A DNA stretch of 64,000 nucleotides, taken from assembly GCA_033239005.1 (NCBI GenBank), contig BSQZ01000051.1:662501-726500 (forward strand), written 5' to 3'. This document shows positions 11,001-23,753 of the stretch, piece after piece. The position numbers and the translations under genes are program-made. Within the stretch, counting starts at the first letter, position 1, and each line of letters opens with the position of its first letter. The notes under the pieces were generated by a model. It was not told where the DNA came from and ran no database searches. It worked only from the letters and a program-made list of their open reading frames with translations. Source of the stretch: Lamellibrachia satsuma (taxonomy: Eukaryota > Annelida > Polychaeta > Sabellida > Siboglinidae).

Positions 11001-12075
11001 CACATCAAACCAGATCAACTAATCTTGCATATCATTAAGTTACAAAGTTACAAAACACAAATTGACAAAAATCGTTGATTAATTTAATATTGGATTAACA
11101 GCTATTAAAAATATATATACCCCAAAATTACTCGCTCTACTGCTGATATAGTGACCTGCAGCACTCCACGGGTCCCCAAACCAATCAAATGTCATTATAT
11201 ATATAATGTTTATTCACACAGCAGAGCAATTAACCGAGACAGCATTATATGGCAGACTAAGTAGAATTTACTTAATTACTGTGAAAAACTGTTTAACTTA
11301 ATGAAAAAGAAAAATGGCCAAAACGGCAACTGCTACTCGGAACTATGAGATGTGTAAGTCAAATGCGATTTCCGACCCAGAAAAAGAACAATCGTTACTC
11401 GTTACAAGCATACCCCATCTGCGCATCAGTTCTTCCGCACAGTTATTACCGTAATTTGTGAAACGTCAATACAGTGCCCTAAATGCCAGGTTATACCAGC
11501 AACTCTAAAAAGGGTTACTACTGTCAGTGTGTATTCACTGCATACTGTTATAATGGAGAATAAATGTAAAGGCCTGGGCCTAATGCCAGATACATAAAAG
11601 TCACAGGGTCACAATATGGTGGCACAGTTATAAACCAGTTTCATCCATTCAGTTGTACAGCTGAATACCTTACAAAACTGATGGAATTACACGAATGAAT
11701 ACATTTTGTGCACTGGTTGAGGCATTGCTGAATACTTCCCAATGAAATTAATTGGTGTTTCAGCGAACAGATCTAGGAGTGGGTGTCAAACAGACTGTCA
11801 CTAGCCCAGGAATGTGACACTGTGCTTTTCGTAATGATATGAATTTGCTTCATAACAAACACATGTATTCTGGAGACATATGGACTTTTTTATGAGTGGA
11901 AATATTAGGAGCTCTCCAGTACATAAACTGCTGTATTTTGCTTGTAACTGCATACTGAGTGTACTTTTGGTACACATACTGTTATATTTATAGATGTCAT
12001 TTGTGCACATGGGCACCTTCTTGGGAAAATCTGAGGAACTAATCGATGGCTAGTTTGATGATTGTTCACAATGAT
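11001..12075. other. Unassigned, probably intronic
   Basis: No coding or repeat signal beyond short (TA) runs near 11110 and 11197. Confidence 0.35.
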
Positions 12076-12178
12076 GAAAATTTAACAAGATTTAACAAGA
12101 TTTGCCATCCAAGCCAAAGGCCCAGATGGCAAGTGGACAAGGAAGCCATTGGCTTATCCAGAGTCCAACAATGTTCAC

Positions 12179-13674
12179 CTACTTATAACCCGCCCTCCTG
12201 AGATATGTGTCAACCTTGTTTTTAAACATATTCACGCTGCTAGCAGTTACACAATCTGTAGACAATTTGTTCCATTCATTTATTGTCCTCTGTGAGAACG
12301 ACTGCTTCCTGATGTCTAATCTACATTGATCCTTTACTAATTTTACCTCATGTCCTCTAGTTCTGCTATCCTTCTTGAGTGAGAAAAACATATTTCTATC
12401 AATATTTTCATACCCATTCAATATCTTAAAAACTTCAATCTGATCTCCTCTTAACCTCCTTGTCTCTAGAGTTGTTAAACCACATTCTTTCAGGCGTTCT
12501 TCATAACTAAGGTCTCTAAGTTCTGGAATCATTTTAGTTGCTCTCCTTTGTATGCGTTCACGCGTATCTATATCCTTCTTACGATATGGTCTCCATGCTT
12601 GTATACAGTATTTAAATGAGGTCTAACTATTGCTTTATAAAGAGGTATAATTAACTTTTTTCCCTTGTATGTTATGTTTCTTCTAATCAATCCAAGAATT
12701 TGATTACCCTTTGAAGCTGCAATACCACACTGCTCTGAAACTTTCATATCAGTGCTTATTGTAACTCCTAAGTCCTTTTCTTTTACAGTAGTACCCAGAA
12801 CAGTATCTCCCATTTTATAGTTTACATTCAAGTTCCAATGTCCTGTATGTAGGCATTTACATTTCCCAAAATTGAACAGCATCTGCCATTTCTCAGACCA
12901 TTTCACTAATCTGTCTAGATCGTTTTGTAAATGTTGTTTATCACCATCAGTATTAACCTTTCTAAACAGTTTTGTGTCATCCGCAAATTTCAGTACGTTA
13001 CTTGTTATACTGTCGTCCAAGTCATTGATATAAATTAAGAATAATATAGGTCCTAATACTGATCCTTGAGGTACCCCACTCAAAACCGATTTCTAATTTG
13101 AAACTTCTCCATCTACTACAACTCGTTGTCTTCTGTCAGTCAGCCATTGTTCTATCCAGTCAGTTATGCTATCCCCGATACCATGGGCTTTTAATTTAAG
13201 TAGTAATCTTTGATGTGGCACTTTGTCAAAAGCTTTCTGAAAATCTAAGTAGATAATATCTACTGGCGATCCCACGTCTATCCACTTAGTGATTTCTTCC
13301 AAAAAACATAACATATTTGTTAAGCATGACCTCGCTTTAAGGAATCCATGTTGACATGAATTTAATAATTTATGCTTAACGAGGAAGTCCACCATATGGT
13401 CTTTAATTAACCTTTCTAATAATTTACAAATCACTGACGTTAAACTCACCGGTCTGTAATTCTCTGACTTATTTCTCGAACCCTTTTTAAATAATGGTAT
13501 GATGTTTGCTTCTTTCCATTCAAACGGAACAACTCCCTCTTTTAATGACAAGTTGAATACTCTTGCAAGTGGTATACTGACTTGATCTACTGTTTCCATT
13601 AGTAATTTTGGAGGAATCCCATCCACTCCCGGTGATTTGTTATCCTTCATTGCCTTTATTTTCTTAGCTACCAA
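12179..13674 (-). pseudogene. LINE-A reverse transcriptase (broken)
   Basis: The product would copy LINE RNA at a nicked target. RT motifs in order are KSPGVDGIPPKLL, VPFEWKEANIIPLFKKGS, NYRPVSLTSV, QHGFLKARSC, DFQKAFDKVPHQ, GVPQGSVLGP and the catalytic FADD, then the C-terminal region to RRAGYK. Breaks relative to copy 1 are a tryptophan codon turned to TAG near 13094 (after DGEVSN) and a one-base deletion at about 12612 (gtattt versus gtattct). Confidence 0.92.
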
Positions 13675-13697
13675 TTCTGGAGTTACAACTAACGGTC

Positions 13698-14396
13698 CTA
13701 AATATTCAGATTTAGCCCCCTGAAATTTAGCATCAGCAACTGGTAATGAACTAATACTTCTTTGGTAAACACTGAACTGAAGTAACCATTTAGGTCTTCC
13801 GCCATTAAAAACCCCTGTGATATTATATTTCCAGCACTGTCTTCTAGAGGTCCAACCTTGTCTTGTACATTTTGTTTACTCCTGACATATGCATAAAAAC
13901 TCTTGCTGTCATTTTTTATGTTACATGCCAGTTTTTGCTCATAGCTTCTTTTAGATTGTCTGATTTCAGTTGTAGCTGCATTAAGTGCCTCTTTGTATTT
14001 TGCATAGTCTTCTTCCTTTCTGGTACGCCTATAAACCCTCCACATAGTTTGTTTTAGCATTATTTTTCTAATAGCCTCTTTTGACAAGTGTTTCTTTCTA
14101 CACCGTTTTCCTTGTTTTCGGAAGGGAACAAATTTATCGATGATACTCTCAATTTCATATTTTAGAATATTCCAACATTCAATTGCGGTCTTATTCATCA
14201 GCATGTTATTCCAATCTAGCTTTGCTAAGTATTTTCTCATATCTTTGTAGTTACCTTTGTGGAAGTTTCTCTTGTACGTTTTCTTATTTTTACTTTCTGA
14301 TTTTACATTGATGTCAAAATGTATTTGATTATGGTCACTATTACCCAATGGTTCAAATATTTTTACATTGTCCACCAATTCTTTTTGTGATGACAA
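13698..14396 (-). pseudogene. LINE-A endonuclease end and linker
   Basis: Continues the endonuclease with GNSDHNQIHFDI, which carries the SDH catalytic histidine. A basic, helical linker to the RT follows (KKHLSKEAIRKIMLKQTMW). Stops separate it from both neighbouring frames, but the order matches an intact APE-type LINE protein. Confidence 0.85.
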
Positions 14397-14477
14397 AACT
14401 ATATCTAATACATTTTCTCCCCTGGTTGGTTCTAGTACATGCTGAGTAAGAAAGCTATCCTGGATTAAACATAGAAA

Positions 14478-15050
14478 TTATTGATCCTCAATCCCTGTGC
14501 TCTCTAGAGAATTCCATTGTATGTGTCCATGGTTAAAATCTCCCATTATGATACATTCCCCTTTACTAACTTCCTTTATAGCGTTTTTTATTTTTGTGTT
14601 GTCCTCTTCGTTTATGTTTGGACTTCGGTAAACTAATCCAATAGTTAATTTTGAATTTCCTGAAACAATTTTGCACCAAACAGCTTCATCGCAATCTGCT
14701 TCCCTTTCTAGTTTTATTTCATAAGCCTGAATAGATTCTTTAACATATAAAATAACTCCCCCGCCCCTTCTTCCTATTCGATCTTTCCTAAACATTACGT
14801 ATCCTGTCAGTCCTAATTCAGCATCTGTTATATCTATGTTGGCCCATGATTCAGTTATACCAATTATGTGAGGGTCAATATCTTCTACCATAATGTTTAA
14901 TTCGTTTTTCTTATTTACTATGCTCCTTGCATTTAAACATACGCATCTATAACCTTTTTCAGAGATGTTTTTCGGATGATTTGATATTGGTTTATCTGTG
15001 CTAGTGGCCTCTTGTTCTGCTTGAGACACCTCTAGGTAACCCCCCTGCAC
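14478..15050 (-). pseudogene. LINE-A APE-type endonuclease (N-terminal part)
   Basis: Shows the apurinic-endonuclease motifs CLNARSI (Asn), ITESW (Glu), GLVYRSP and IMGDFNHGHIQW (Asp/Asn). A TAA at 14476-14478 after GIEDQ interrupts the same frame, which continues FLCLIQDSFL on the far side, so it is a point nonsense change. The frame begins almost at the ORF1 stop, as expected for adjacent ORFs in CR1-like elements. Confidence 0.88.
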
Positions 15051-15052
15051 TT

Positions 15053-15253
15053 CTAGTTTAAAGAATGTTTACTTCCAAAAATATTTGTCATTGTACCCAA
15101 GTCGCTATCTACTGCTGCTGAAAGTTTGTCCGCGAATACTGCCGCCCCCTTTCCACTTAAATGAAGCCCATCCTTCATGTACATATCAGCCCTCCCAACA
15201 AAACTTCCCCATAAATCCACCTTCCTCTTCCCTAAATGGCATCCAGGCCTCAT
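15053..15253 (-). pseudogene. LINE-A ORF1 C-terminal fragment (SGNH-like)
   Basis: Contains MYMKDGLHLSGKGAAVFADK. The DxxHLSxxG pattern is the catalytic Asp-His block of SGNH/GDSL-type hydrolase domains, which are known in ORF1 of some CR1 LINEs. Only the last ~65 residues remain. The first few codons may belong to flanking DNA. Confidence 0.6.
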
Positions 15254-15316
15254 GGGGAACAGTGGATGGTGAAAGTGACATCAGTGAATACTATGTTGGC
15301 ATAGGGACAGCAGAAG
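15240..15316 (+). CDS. Exon fragment of the repeated FnIII-like protein
   Basis: Reads IQASWGTVDGESDISEYYVG then IGTAEG, ending in phase 1 at a gtaaag donor. This is the first-half signature (xASWxxxxDxESxIxxYxVxIGT) of the same repeated unit whose second half is the exon at 10.64 kb. The LINE-A 5' end sits against its left side, so the start of the exon has probably been lost or displaced. Confidence 0.55.
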
Positions 15317-15319
15317 GTA

Positions 15320-15864
15320 AAGTTAGTTGTATATGCAATTTGGTTTCAAGCAGTTTGTACACTTAACTTATAAAATAATGTAATATAATTTATGCAGAAC
15401 AAAGCTACCTACATAAGAGTTAATGACATGGAACCGTGGCTCGTTTGCTGAAGACAACAAAGTCAAATGTATGTTTGTATACAAGCTTTATAATAAGCCA
15501 AATAGTAAAATGCAATACATTATGTATACATCATAAATACATTATGTATATACAAGATGAAAACAGTTGTGACCTAGTTTATATAATCAGCTTACAAAAA
15601 TCAGCAAAGGTGGGGGAACCAGCCACCGAACATATATCACACAAAGTTAGTAAACCGACCCAACCAGAAATCAAACAAACACTGGTATAGATGGGGTAGG
15701 AGGGTGGGTAAAAACATTTCAAAATATCGAGAGCAACAAATAATATAAAAATAATAATATAAAAAGACCGAGACATGTACATTACAATGCAAATCCTATA
15801 AAAAAAATGTTTTTTGTTCATGACTACCCTATTCCTTGCCAAGCAGTAAAAATAATCAGTACTA
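15320..15864. other. Unassigned, probably intronic
   Basis: AT-rich, no supported feature. Confidence 0.35.
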
Positions 15865-16138
15865 ATCTAGAGGACGAGGTAAAATTAGTAAAGGATCAGT
15901 ACAGATTGGATATCAGGAAGTACTCGTTCTAACAGACGACAATAAATTAATGGAACAAGTTGTCTATGGATTGTATAACTGCTAGCAGTGTGAACATGTT
16001 TAAAAACAAGGTTGACACATATCTCAGGAGGGCGGGTTACACATAGATTAAAAATTTTGGACTCTCGATAAGCCAATGGATTCCTTGTCCACTTGCCATT
16101 TGGGCCTTTTGCGTGGATGGCAAATCTTGTTATTCTAA
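15865..16138 (+). mobile_element. LINE-A 3' fragment, plus strand
   Basis: A 5'-truncated copy covering the last codons (EVKLVKDQYRLDIRK, then frame breaks) and the 3' UTR (ggactctcgataagccaatgg), ending cttgtta. It opposes the LINE-A copy at 12-15 kb. Confidence 0.88.
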
Positions 16139-16835
16139 GACAGTCAACATCTTTTATTATTATTTGCTCTGAATTAGGCATACAAATATGGCTGCTACAT
16201 ATTAGAAATGTAGCGAAATGTGACCGTAACTAGACAATATGCAGGGCTTACTTTAGAGTGCTGATGCTAACTTGAGTACATACCAGATATTCTAATTCTG
16301 CTATGTCGTAAGGAGCCAATTTTGGCTGTAGTACACAACGGGGTCAACGATATTAACAGTCACACAATCTGTAAAACGTTTCAGCTGTATTCGGTTTTTG
16401 TTTGGGCTTTGAGAACGAAGAAATTTATGAGGAGGTATAGCTGGCACAGAGCCCTCAACTACTCTGAACATTAATTTTAAGTCGCTGATCCCGCTGTCTA
16501 CCGGTATACTTGAAATATGTGTTGTTGACTGTGTGTTGGATTCACTGTTGCATTGGCTTTAAGTATTTCTTTGTGGTAATGTCAATGTATGTTCAACATC
16601 ATGCATAATGTTTTCTTCCTTACTGTGGAAATCCAAACTTGCATACTTTCATTGAGGTAGTTCTGACAGTAAATCCCCATGCCTAAATGTAATACTGTCA
16701 AAGAACTATTTTGTATTATTATGGTGACACTTATAGTGAATGATTAGTTAAAATATAATCAATCAAAAGACCCTGACTATACACTTGAAACACCTACTGC
16801 TAATCACTGAACCACTGTCATCATTCTTTGGTTCA
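16139..16835. other. Unassigned stretch
   Basis: No repeat or exon recognised. Confidence 0.35.
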
Positions 16836-17053
16836 ATTAGCTGACAGACTTGTGACAGAAGACTGATAATTGAGGTCAGTCCTAACAATATCACCTTCCC
16901 GGACATTGCTGGTTAACAGTGGTTCCAACTTAACTGTGACACCATTAAAGTGGACAGTGTAGACAAAGCCGAGTTTGTTGATCACTCGCAGAATGACAAA
17001 GTAGGATTCTCTGTCTTTCAGGTCCAACTTGTCTGCCTCGGCCTGTCTTGCAT
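16836..17053 (-). CDS. Minus-strand exon of the FnIII-like repeat protein (probably decayed)
   Basis: From a ttag acceptor (17056-17054) in phase 1 the frame reads ARQAEADKLDLKDRESYFVI, LRVINKLGFVYTV, FNGVTVKLEPLL and DLNYQSSVTSLSAN. This is the second half of one repeat unit (YxVxLRVxNxxGxxYT, NGVTV) followed by the start of the next (DLNYQxxxxxLSANW). A TGA replaces the tryptophan codon usual after SAN, or splicing occurs earlier (gt inside the GDIVRTD segment). It lies on the opposite strand to the related exons at 10.6 and 15.2 kb. Confidence 0.5.
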
Positions 17054-17084
17054 CTAAATTGTGAAGAAAAGAAAAAGTAACAAG

Positions 17085-17800
<716 letters not shown>

Positions 17801-18208
17801 TATATAATCTGTTATGCAGCTGTAAGTTGCATAAATCCATTTATGCAATAACCAACACAAGTCCGATGTAGTAGAGATTGAAAAGGGACAAATAAATGAC
17901 GTTTTATTGCAAAGTGGACTGCTTATCACGCAGCCACTTTGGGAAGCACATTAACAGGAATGTGAGCTCCTCAATGCAAACCAGACAGGAACTGAACACA
18001 TGTGCAGCCCCGTCCGGCAAGTTTCTCAGAGCCCACATTCCTACTGGCATGACGATAACATATATACATCAAGAGGTCGTCATGAACATGTAATGCAAAG
18101 AATACAGACATTCCACCACCAATACACAAATTTAATTAACAACAGGTGGGGCCATTTCGCCACAAGGTCACCCACAAACATGTGACCACCCCACCGCGAC
18201 CTAACCTT

Positions 18209-19110
18209 TTAAGCAATTCTGATATACTTCCTAAAAGCATCTGAGCTCCACTTGCCTGCTGCCCTGATTTGTGCATCTGACTCCCCTCGCAAGGCCGTTG
18301 CGGTAGCTGCACCGATGCGAAAACTGTGACCCTTAAATGAACTAGACTTGTATCCGCAAAATCTGAGGAGCCGTTTCAGAGACACATCGAATTCACCTCG
18401 GAGCATAGGTGAGCCATCCGGGTAACCAAAAAGGATACCTTGCACTGGGCCTCTGGCCAGAATAAACTCCCTCAAGAAGGCTGCCGGGTGGATGAGTGAC
18501 CCTTCTAGGCATTCCCCTCTCACCTGCAGAGATTGCGGACCGTGTCGAGCACTGTGCTTAAAACGGCGGAAAGATACATTTATAAGGTCACCGGTCAACG
18601 TGACATCTCCCACGTGGAGGCAGCCCTGCATCATGTTCCTCGACCTGGGCACCATTTCTCCGACTCGCAAATAGACCCTGAAGGCAATGACCATCATGGC
18701 TCGGAGCATAGTGCATGTATAGGTTGATGCGAAAACAGTGGGGAGAGCCTGCACCAGGCAAGAAAGGATGGGTAGTGTAACAGGCAGGCGGACATCAGGA
18801 ACAGATCCAAGATTCCGAGCGCCAGCCAGCAGCCTGACTACGATGAAGTTGCTAGTTGGATCTGGTAGGCCATTAATCTTGTGAAAATAGGCTAGTGCTG
18901 ACACGTTGGAAACAATTGTGGCAGGGGCAGCACCACCGGCATGCAGGTGTGCCACGAAGAGGAGGATCATTGCCACCGGTATTGGCAAAGATGGATAAAT
19001 ACCAAGCGACTGAAAGAAGTCACTAACTTACCCCATGCCCGCTGATAGTGGGCTCTCGTAGATGGCGCCAGTGAAGCCTCTAGCAACCGACTCAGAGATT
19101 CCCCAAGCCC
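18209..19110 (-). pseudogene. DIRS tyrosine recombinase
   Basis: Excises and inserts the circular DNA form of the element. The open part (18988-18209, 259 residues) has the first catalytic Arg in LRVGEM, the HxxR box in GHSFRIGAATA and the nucleophile Tyr near the end in FRKYIRIA. Upstream, in another frame, 19110-19010 reads LLEASLAPSTRAHYQRAWGK, the typical N-terminal helical domain of these recombinases. One missing base near 19005 therefore splits the gene. Confidence 0.88.
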
Positions 19111-19192
19111 GCTGGGAGATACTGTAGGGAATTTCCCTTGGGCTGGCTTCTACCCATGGTGCCAGAGCTCGTAATTCCCATACCTATGAACG

Positions 19193-19860
19193 TTATAGTT
19201 TGTCAGCTAAAGTGTTGATCCTACCTGGAATATGGCGGGCAGTGAAATTGATGTTGAAACGCAAGCACGCTAGAACCAGTGGACGGATTAAGGCCATGAT
19301 GTGGGGCTCGCGTGACGTTTGCTTGTTAATAATTGGCACAAGAGCCTCATTGTCTGTGTAGAAACACACACTTCTGTTTGCCCATCTACCACCCCACACG
19401 ATCACTGCTGCCATTAAGGATTAAGGCCATGATGTGGGGCTCGCGTGACGTTTGCTTGTTAATAATTGGCACAAGAGCCTCATTGTCTGTGTAGAAACAC
19501 ACACTTCTGTTTGCCCATCTACCACCCCACACGATCACTGCTGCCATTATAAAGTTCTAGAACTGATATGTTATATGAGCTCCATGATACTGGCCACTGC
19601 CCATAAAACCATGCGGCACCATACAGTGCCCCAAAACCTATACTTCCGGAGGCATCAGTGTACAGGTGCAAGTGGTCACCAGTAAGAAAGTTGTCATCTA
19701 GAAAAAAGGACCGGCCATTAAATAGAAGCAAGAACTCCTGCCATACCTGTAGATCGAGTTTTGCCTGACGAGTCAACCTGATGTGGTGATGTGGTTTCTG
19801 GACCCCTACTGTCATATTTATGATTCTTCTCAGAAAAGCTCTACCTGGCACAATCACTGT
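19193..19860 (-). pseudogene. DIRS RNase H region with a 133-bp duplication
   Basis: Encodes the RNase H that degrades the RNA template. HLYTDASGSIGFGAL gives the first catalytic Asp and YNISVLELY the Glu strand. FYTDNEALV and FTARHIPGRINTLADKL give the later motifs. A 133-bp tandem duplication (19285-19417 and 19418-19550) breaks the frame because 133 is not divisible by three. An extra T just upstream (ctttat near 19553) adds a second shift. Confidence 0.85.
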
Positions 19861-20750
19861 GCAAGCAAAATTCAGGATGCCAATGAGTGACTGCAGAACT
19901 CTAAGTGTTACTTTCTGTTGTCTCTAAAAATCTTCCAGCAGTGTCTTAGCTTTCTCTAACTTATCCTCTGGCAGTCTAGCTTCCATAAGCACTGTATCTA
20001 AAGTAATACCGAGAAAAGTGATGACACGAGTAGGAGCCACTGTCTTCCCAGGTGCGAAGGGAACCCCGAGTTCGAGGCAAAGATTAACAAAAGCTTGTAG
20101 ATCTTGTCCGCATTGCGCATGAGAATTGGCAATAAACAGAAAGTCATCAATAACATGGACGATCGCAGTTGCTCCCAGTTTGGACTTTGCGATCCACTCC
20201 AACGCAGTACTGGAAGACTCGAAGATCGCACAAGCGCTGGAAACTCCCATTGGAAGGACAGCATCCATGAAAAACTTACCCTTCCACTGGAAACCCAAAA
20301 GCGGTCGGTCCCTTGGTGAGACTGGAATAATCCTAAAAGCTGATTCTATGTCCACTTTAGCCATAAAGACCTCTCTACTGGGTAGCTGTTTGATGAGCCT
20401 AATAGCATCCTGTATAGTTGCTTATTGGACAGCGGAAATTTCCTTGGGAATGAAATCATTTACCGAGGAACCCTCTGGGTAGGATAAGTGATGTATCGTT
20501 CGGAATTCCCCAGGAGTCTTTTTAGGGACTACCCCCAAAGGGGAAATCCTGAAGTTGTCACTAGGGGGTGGCGTATCAAATGGACCTAAAATTCTGCCTA
20601 GCGCTAGCTCCTTCGCTATCTTGTTGTCTACTACTGCAGGGAATTCGATGGCAGACTTCAAATTGGTGACCCTTTTAGCGTGTTGTGCTGGTAAGCCAAA
20701 GCAGCCAATTCTGAACCCGTGCTGAAAGCCATTGATAAGATACTTAACTG
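19861..20750 (-). pseudogene. DIRS reverse transcriptase with two nonsense codons
   Basis: One frame reads GFQHGFRIG, KELALGRILGPFDTPP, FRISPLGVVPKK, GEFRTIHHLSYP, KVDIESAFRIIPV, LPMGVSSACAIFE and the catalytic VIDDFLF. TAA at 20422-20424 (after EISAVQ) and TAG at 19924-19926 (after LLEDF) interrupt it without changing frame. Otherwise the domain is well conserved, so decay looks recent. Confidence 0.9.
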
Positions 20751-20890
20751 CTTGAACACATAGAGGATTGGTTGCATATATATGATACAATAAGTCTGTA
20801 CTCAATGCTTCAACACATAGAAGATTGGATGCAAATATATTATACAATAAGTGTGTACTCAATGTTTCAATGCAGAAGATTGGATGCAAC
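20750..20890. repeat. Minisatellite units flanking the DIRS element
   Basis: Two and a half units of the 17-kb minisatellite (tgatacaataagtctgtact, aacacatagaagattggatg) directly follow the truncated RT. Confidence 0.9.
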
Positions 20891-23579
20891 TGTTTATTGA
20901 ATTTGCTACTACATGATACAATAAGCTGACATATTCTTGTAATACAAGGCTAATGCATACATATGCATTAGCCTTGTTCCAAGACATACACACATGCACA
21001 GATCTGTCCACAGCTCTTGTATGGAACCATGCACATGCTGATCCCTGAACTACACATTTACAGGAATTAAGTATTTGTCTTTTCACAAATTCATGCTTAT
21101 GTCGTCCTTTAAAAAAATATCCCCATATATGAAATATACCATTTAAAAAATTTAAATAGCTGTCTTTAAATAATGCATATTATTTACTTGAACAGAATCA
21201 ATACAAATGCAACATTCAAAATGAATAAAAAAAACGAGTAATTAACACTCATGTTTAAATTGACTAGTATTATTATTTATTAAATATTATAAATAATTCA
21301 GGGTTAATATTACAGACTAGGAAGTAGCAAACTCTTTCATTTAAACAGACAGTGTTTAAAGCTATGAAAGATAGATACCAACATTTATTTTGTATACATT
21401 AATCATAGATTCAAAGATGATATTAGCACTAGTACTGCAATATTAGAGCAAGGAAGCCCTATCAACACTACGAGTAGTGAGCCATCATGGAATATTTTAA
21501 TTCCTAAATAAACAATTCAAATATCATCCAGTGACATTCAAGAATTTATTAAATACTTTAATCCAAGAATAATCAAAGATTAATTACTACTGCACTAGTT
21601 TTGCCATATTAGAACAAAGAACTCACACAACCATTAATTGCCCATGAGGAAATATTAAGCTTTAAAATAAACAGTTTAAATGTCATAACTGTTGTCCCCA
21701 GGAAGCTGAGACAACCGCCTAGGCCTGCCTGCTACAAGCGTTTCACTGAAGAGAACTTTATCACCAGCATTACAATAGAACTTGGTTAACTCAAGTTATC
21801 TAAATACCCATCATAACTTATACCGGGGGTCGTGTCATGTCACCCTCATTGTTGCAATGCTAAATATCAAACATAACTCAAACTAGTCTAACTAAACTAA
21901 TAACTGGACAGTCCCACTGTAGTCATAGCTAAACAATTTTACAGTCTGATCCCTGTTTAAATCATGCTAAATCTGTTGAAATTCAATCATTACTCAGTAG
22001 TTAACAATACACATCTCAGAAGCTGACTCTCAAGTGAAATGGACGACACAGTGACCCAAATAGATAAAATTTTCAATCTAACAAGTGTACAAAATACTTT
22101 AAAAAAATTGGGCCATGGAAAAATGTAAAGGAACCTGTTCTTAATAAGTGTACAGCAAAATCTTTTCTACACACTGTTTAACACTAGTGGTGTCATTTGG
22201 TGACTAGTGCAGAACAAATGAAAAGTGGTGCTAACTGTTTAACACTAGATGGCGACTCTTTTCAGTTGTTCCACACTAGTAAAATTACAATAATTATGGA
22301 TCCTGCTAATTAAAAAACGGGGTGTATGCTAATTAGGGCATGTAAGCTTAAATAGGTCGAATACGGTACTCAAAGTTTACTCAAAGTCCCTTACACTTTG
22401 AGTTAACCAAGTTATATTTTAAAGATACAAAGTCATTGCATCATAAAATCGAGTTATCTAGTATAAAGTGTACCTACTTTAACATCTCAACCACCCAAAC
22501 ATGTTTTAATAACTCACATTTAAAAAATATACTTTGACCATTATCTGTTTCATTTAATATTTCAGGGCAAATATCACGTTTAAGTCGCATGCTAGTAGGA
22601 ACATAATTCTACGGGTGTTAATGATGTGCCCATCACGTGATCCCATGAACGCCTGACCCCGATAAACTTGCGGGAAACTGTTGACACCTGTCTGGGAATG
22701 TACCGAACAGTAAGGTCAATGTTCAGATAACGGAAAAATTATATAAAAAAATTGTGGTTCATTAAAAGATATTTGGGTGGCCAGGATATTGGAATATAGT
22801 TTATACTATATAATATGATTTTAGGATAAAATGAGTTTGTTCCTTTAAGATTCAGTAAATTCCAAAACCCATATAGCAATATAGAAGTAGAGCGGAGAGC
22901 CCACCTAGGCTTGCACAGACGAACCTGTGTCATTAGCATCTTTCAATGTCACAAAGAATTCAGGAGAGAAAAGTGTCGTCACTGAAATAGGAACGACAAC
23001 ATGCAACCAAGCAGTGTTCTCTAAATCAAGTCCTGGTTTGGTCATTTATCTTGTCAGGATACTGAAATGCTTGTTGGTGGAATGATCCTTGCATACGTAG
23101 TCAGGGATTCTCGCTAAAGTCTCAATTAAGTTTAAGACTCTTGGGCATACAGAATGACAGTACCAGTGGAAGCATGTCCAGCACACAAGAGCCTTTGTAT
23201 GCTTATCTGTCCAAGATTGGCATCAACTAACTTAAGGGAAGTGGTAAAATTTACATCTACTGCTGGCGACCAGACTCACATGGTTGGTGAAGTGTTTGTA
23301 AAAAAGACAGTGGCCTAAGGGTAAGACTAAAATAGATGCACTTGAGAGATGTGGCTGTTGAGGAAATCAGTTAAAATCTGTCTAAATTTAGTATAAACTC
23401 ACAAGAGAAAAAGAAACGTGTGCACCCAGTGAAATTACCTATGAAATTACCTACAAATATATTTTTCGCCAAATAAACAGGAAATAAAATACACAACACT
23501 ACCATGGAACATGCACGATAAACACAACAATAGGTAAAATCTAGTTTTACATGAAACAAATGCAAGAATTGTCCATTAC
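20891..23579. other. Long AT-rich stretch, probably intronic
   Basis: No exon or transposon domain recognised in 2.7 kb. Internal weak repeats of tttaaataaacagttt appear at 21280-21680. The next minus-strand exon of the L1-like gene would be expected in this direction but was not found. Confidence 0.4.
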
Positions 23580-23753
23580 CATCGCTCGGTCCAATCTTAA
23601 CGATCTTTGGTGTTGATTTCGTTGTCTCTCCTCCGCCGTTCACCGCGACCACCTGGATCTCATACGACTCACCAGGGGTCAGGTTGGTGATGTTCGCCCA
23701 GTTATGTTCCGTCTCCAGGCGGGTTTGTTCCCATGGCTCGTCATCAATGGCAC
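23580..23753 (-). CDS. L1/neuroglian-type FnIII domain, second-half exon
   Basis: A clean exon (acceptor tttcag, donor gtaatg, phase 1 to phase 1) reads AIDDEPWEQTRLETEHNWAN, ITNLTPGESYEIQVVAVNGG and ETTKSTPKIVKIG. TxLxPGxxYEIxVVAVNGGG is the E-F-G strand signature of fibronectin type III, and the wording is closest to the last FnIII domains of L1-family adhesion molecules (neuroglian, NrCAM). These are single-pass cell-surface proteins that mediate neuronal and epithelial adhesion. It continues the exon at 24543-24670 in phase. No transmembrane exon was found downstream. Confidence 0.85.

Larger units (their letters stand above)
12076..15247 (-). mobile_element. LINE-A (CR1-like), nearly full length, minus strand
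   Basis: The longest LINE-A copy. In transcript order it has the end of ORF1 (15253 to 15053), then endonuclease, linker, reverse transcriptase and 3' UTR with the aacaagattt-type tail at 12078-12101. Several stops and frameshifts show it is dead. Its 5' boundary lies at about 15240, directly against the FnIII-like exon on the plus strand. It is therefore probably an insertion at the edge of, or into, that exon. Confidence 0.9.
17810..20755 (-). mobile_element. DIRS-like tyrosine-recombinase retrotransposon (decayed)
   Basis: On the minus strand, RT, RNase H and tyrosine recombinase follow one another as in DIRS/PAT-type elements. These integrate by recombination instead of with an endonuclease. 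No gag-like region remains upstream: the RT homology stops at about 20750, where minisatellite units begin. The same minisatellite lies on the other side (17.1-17.8 kb), so the element sits inside that array. Terminal split repeats were not identified. Confidence 0.85.
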
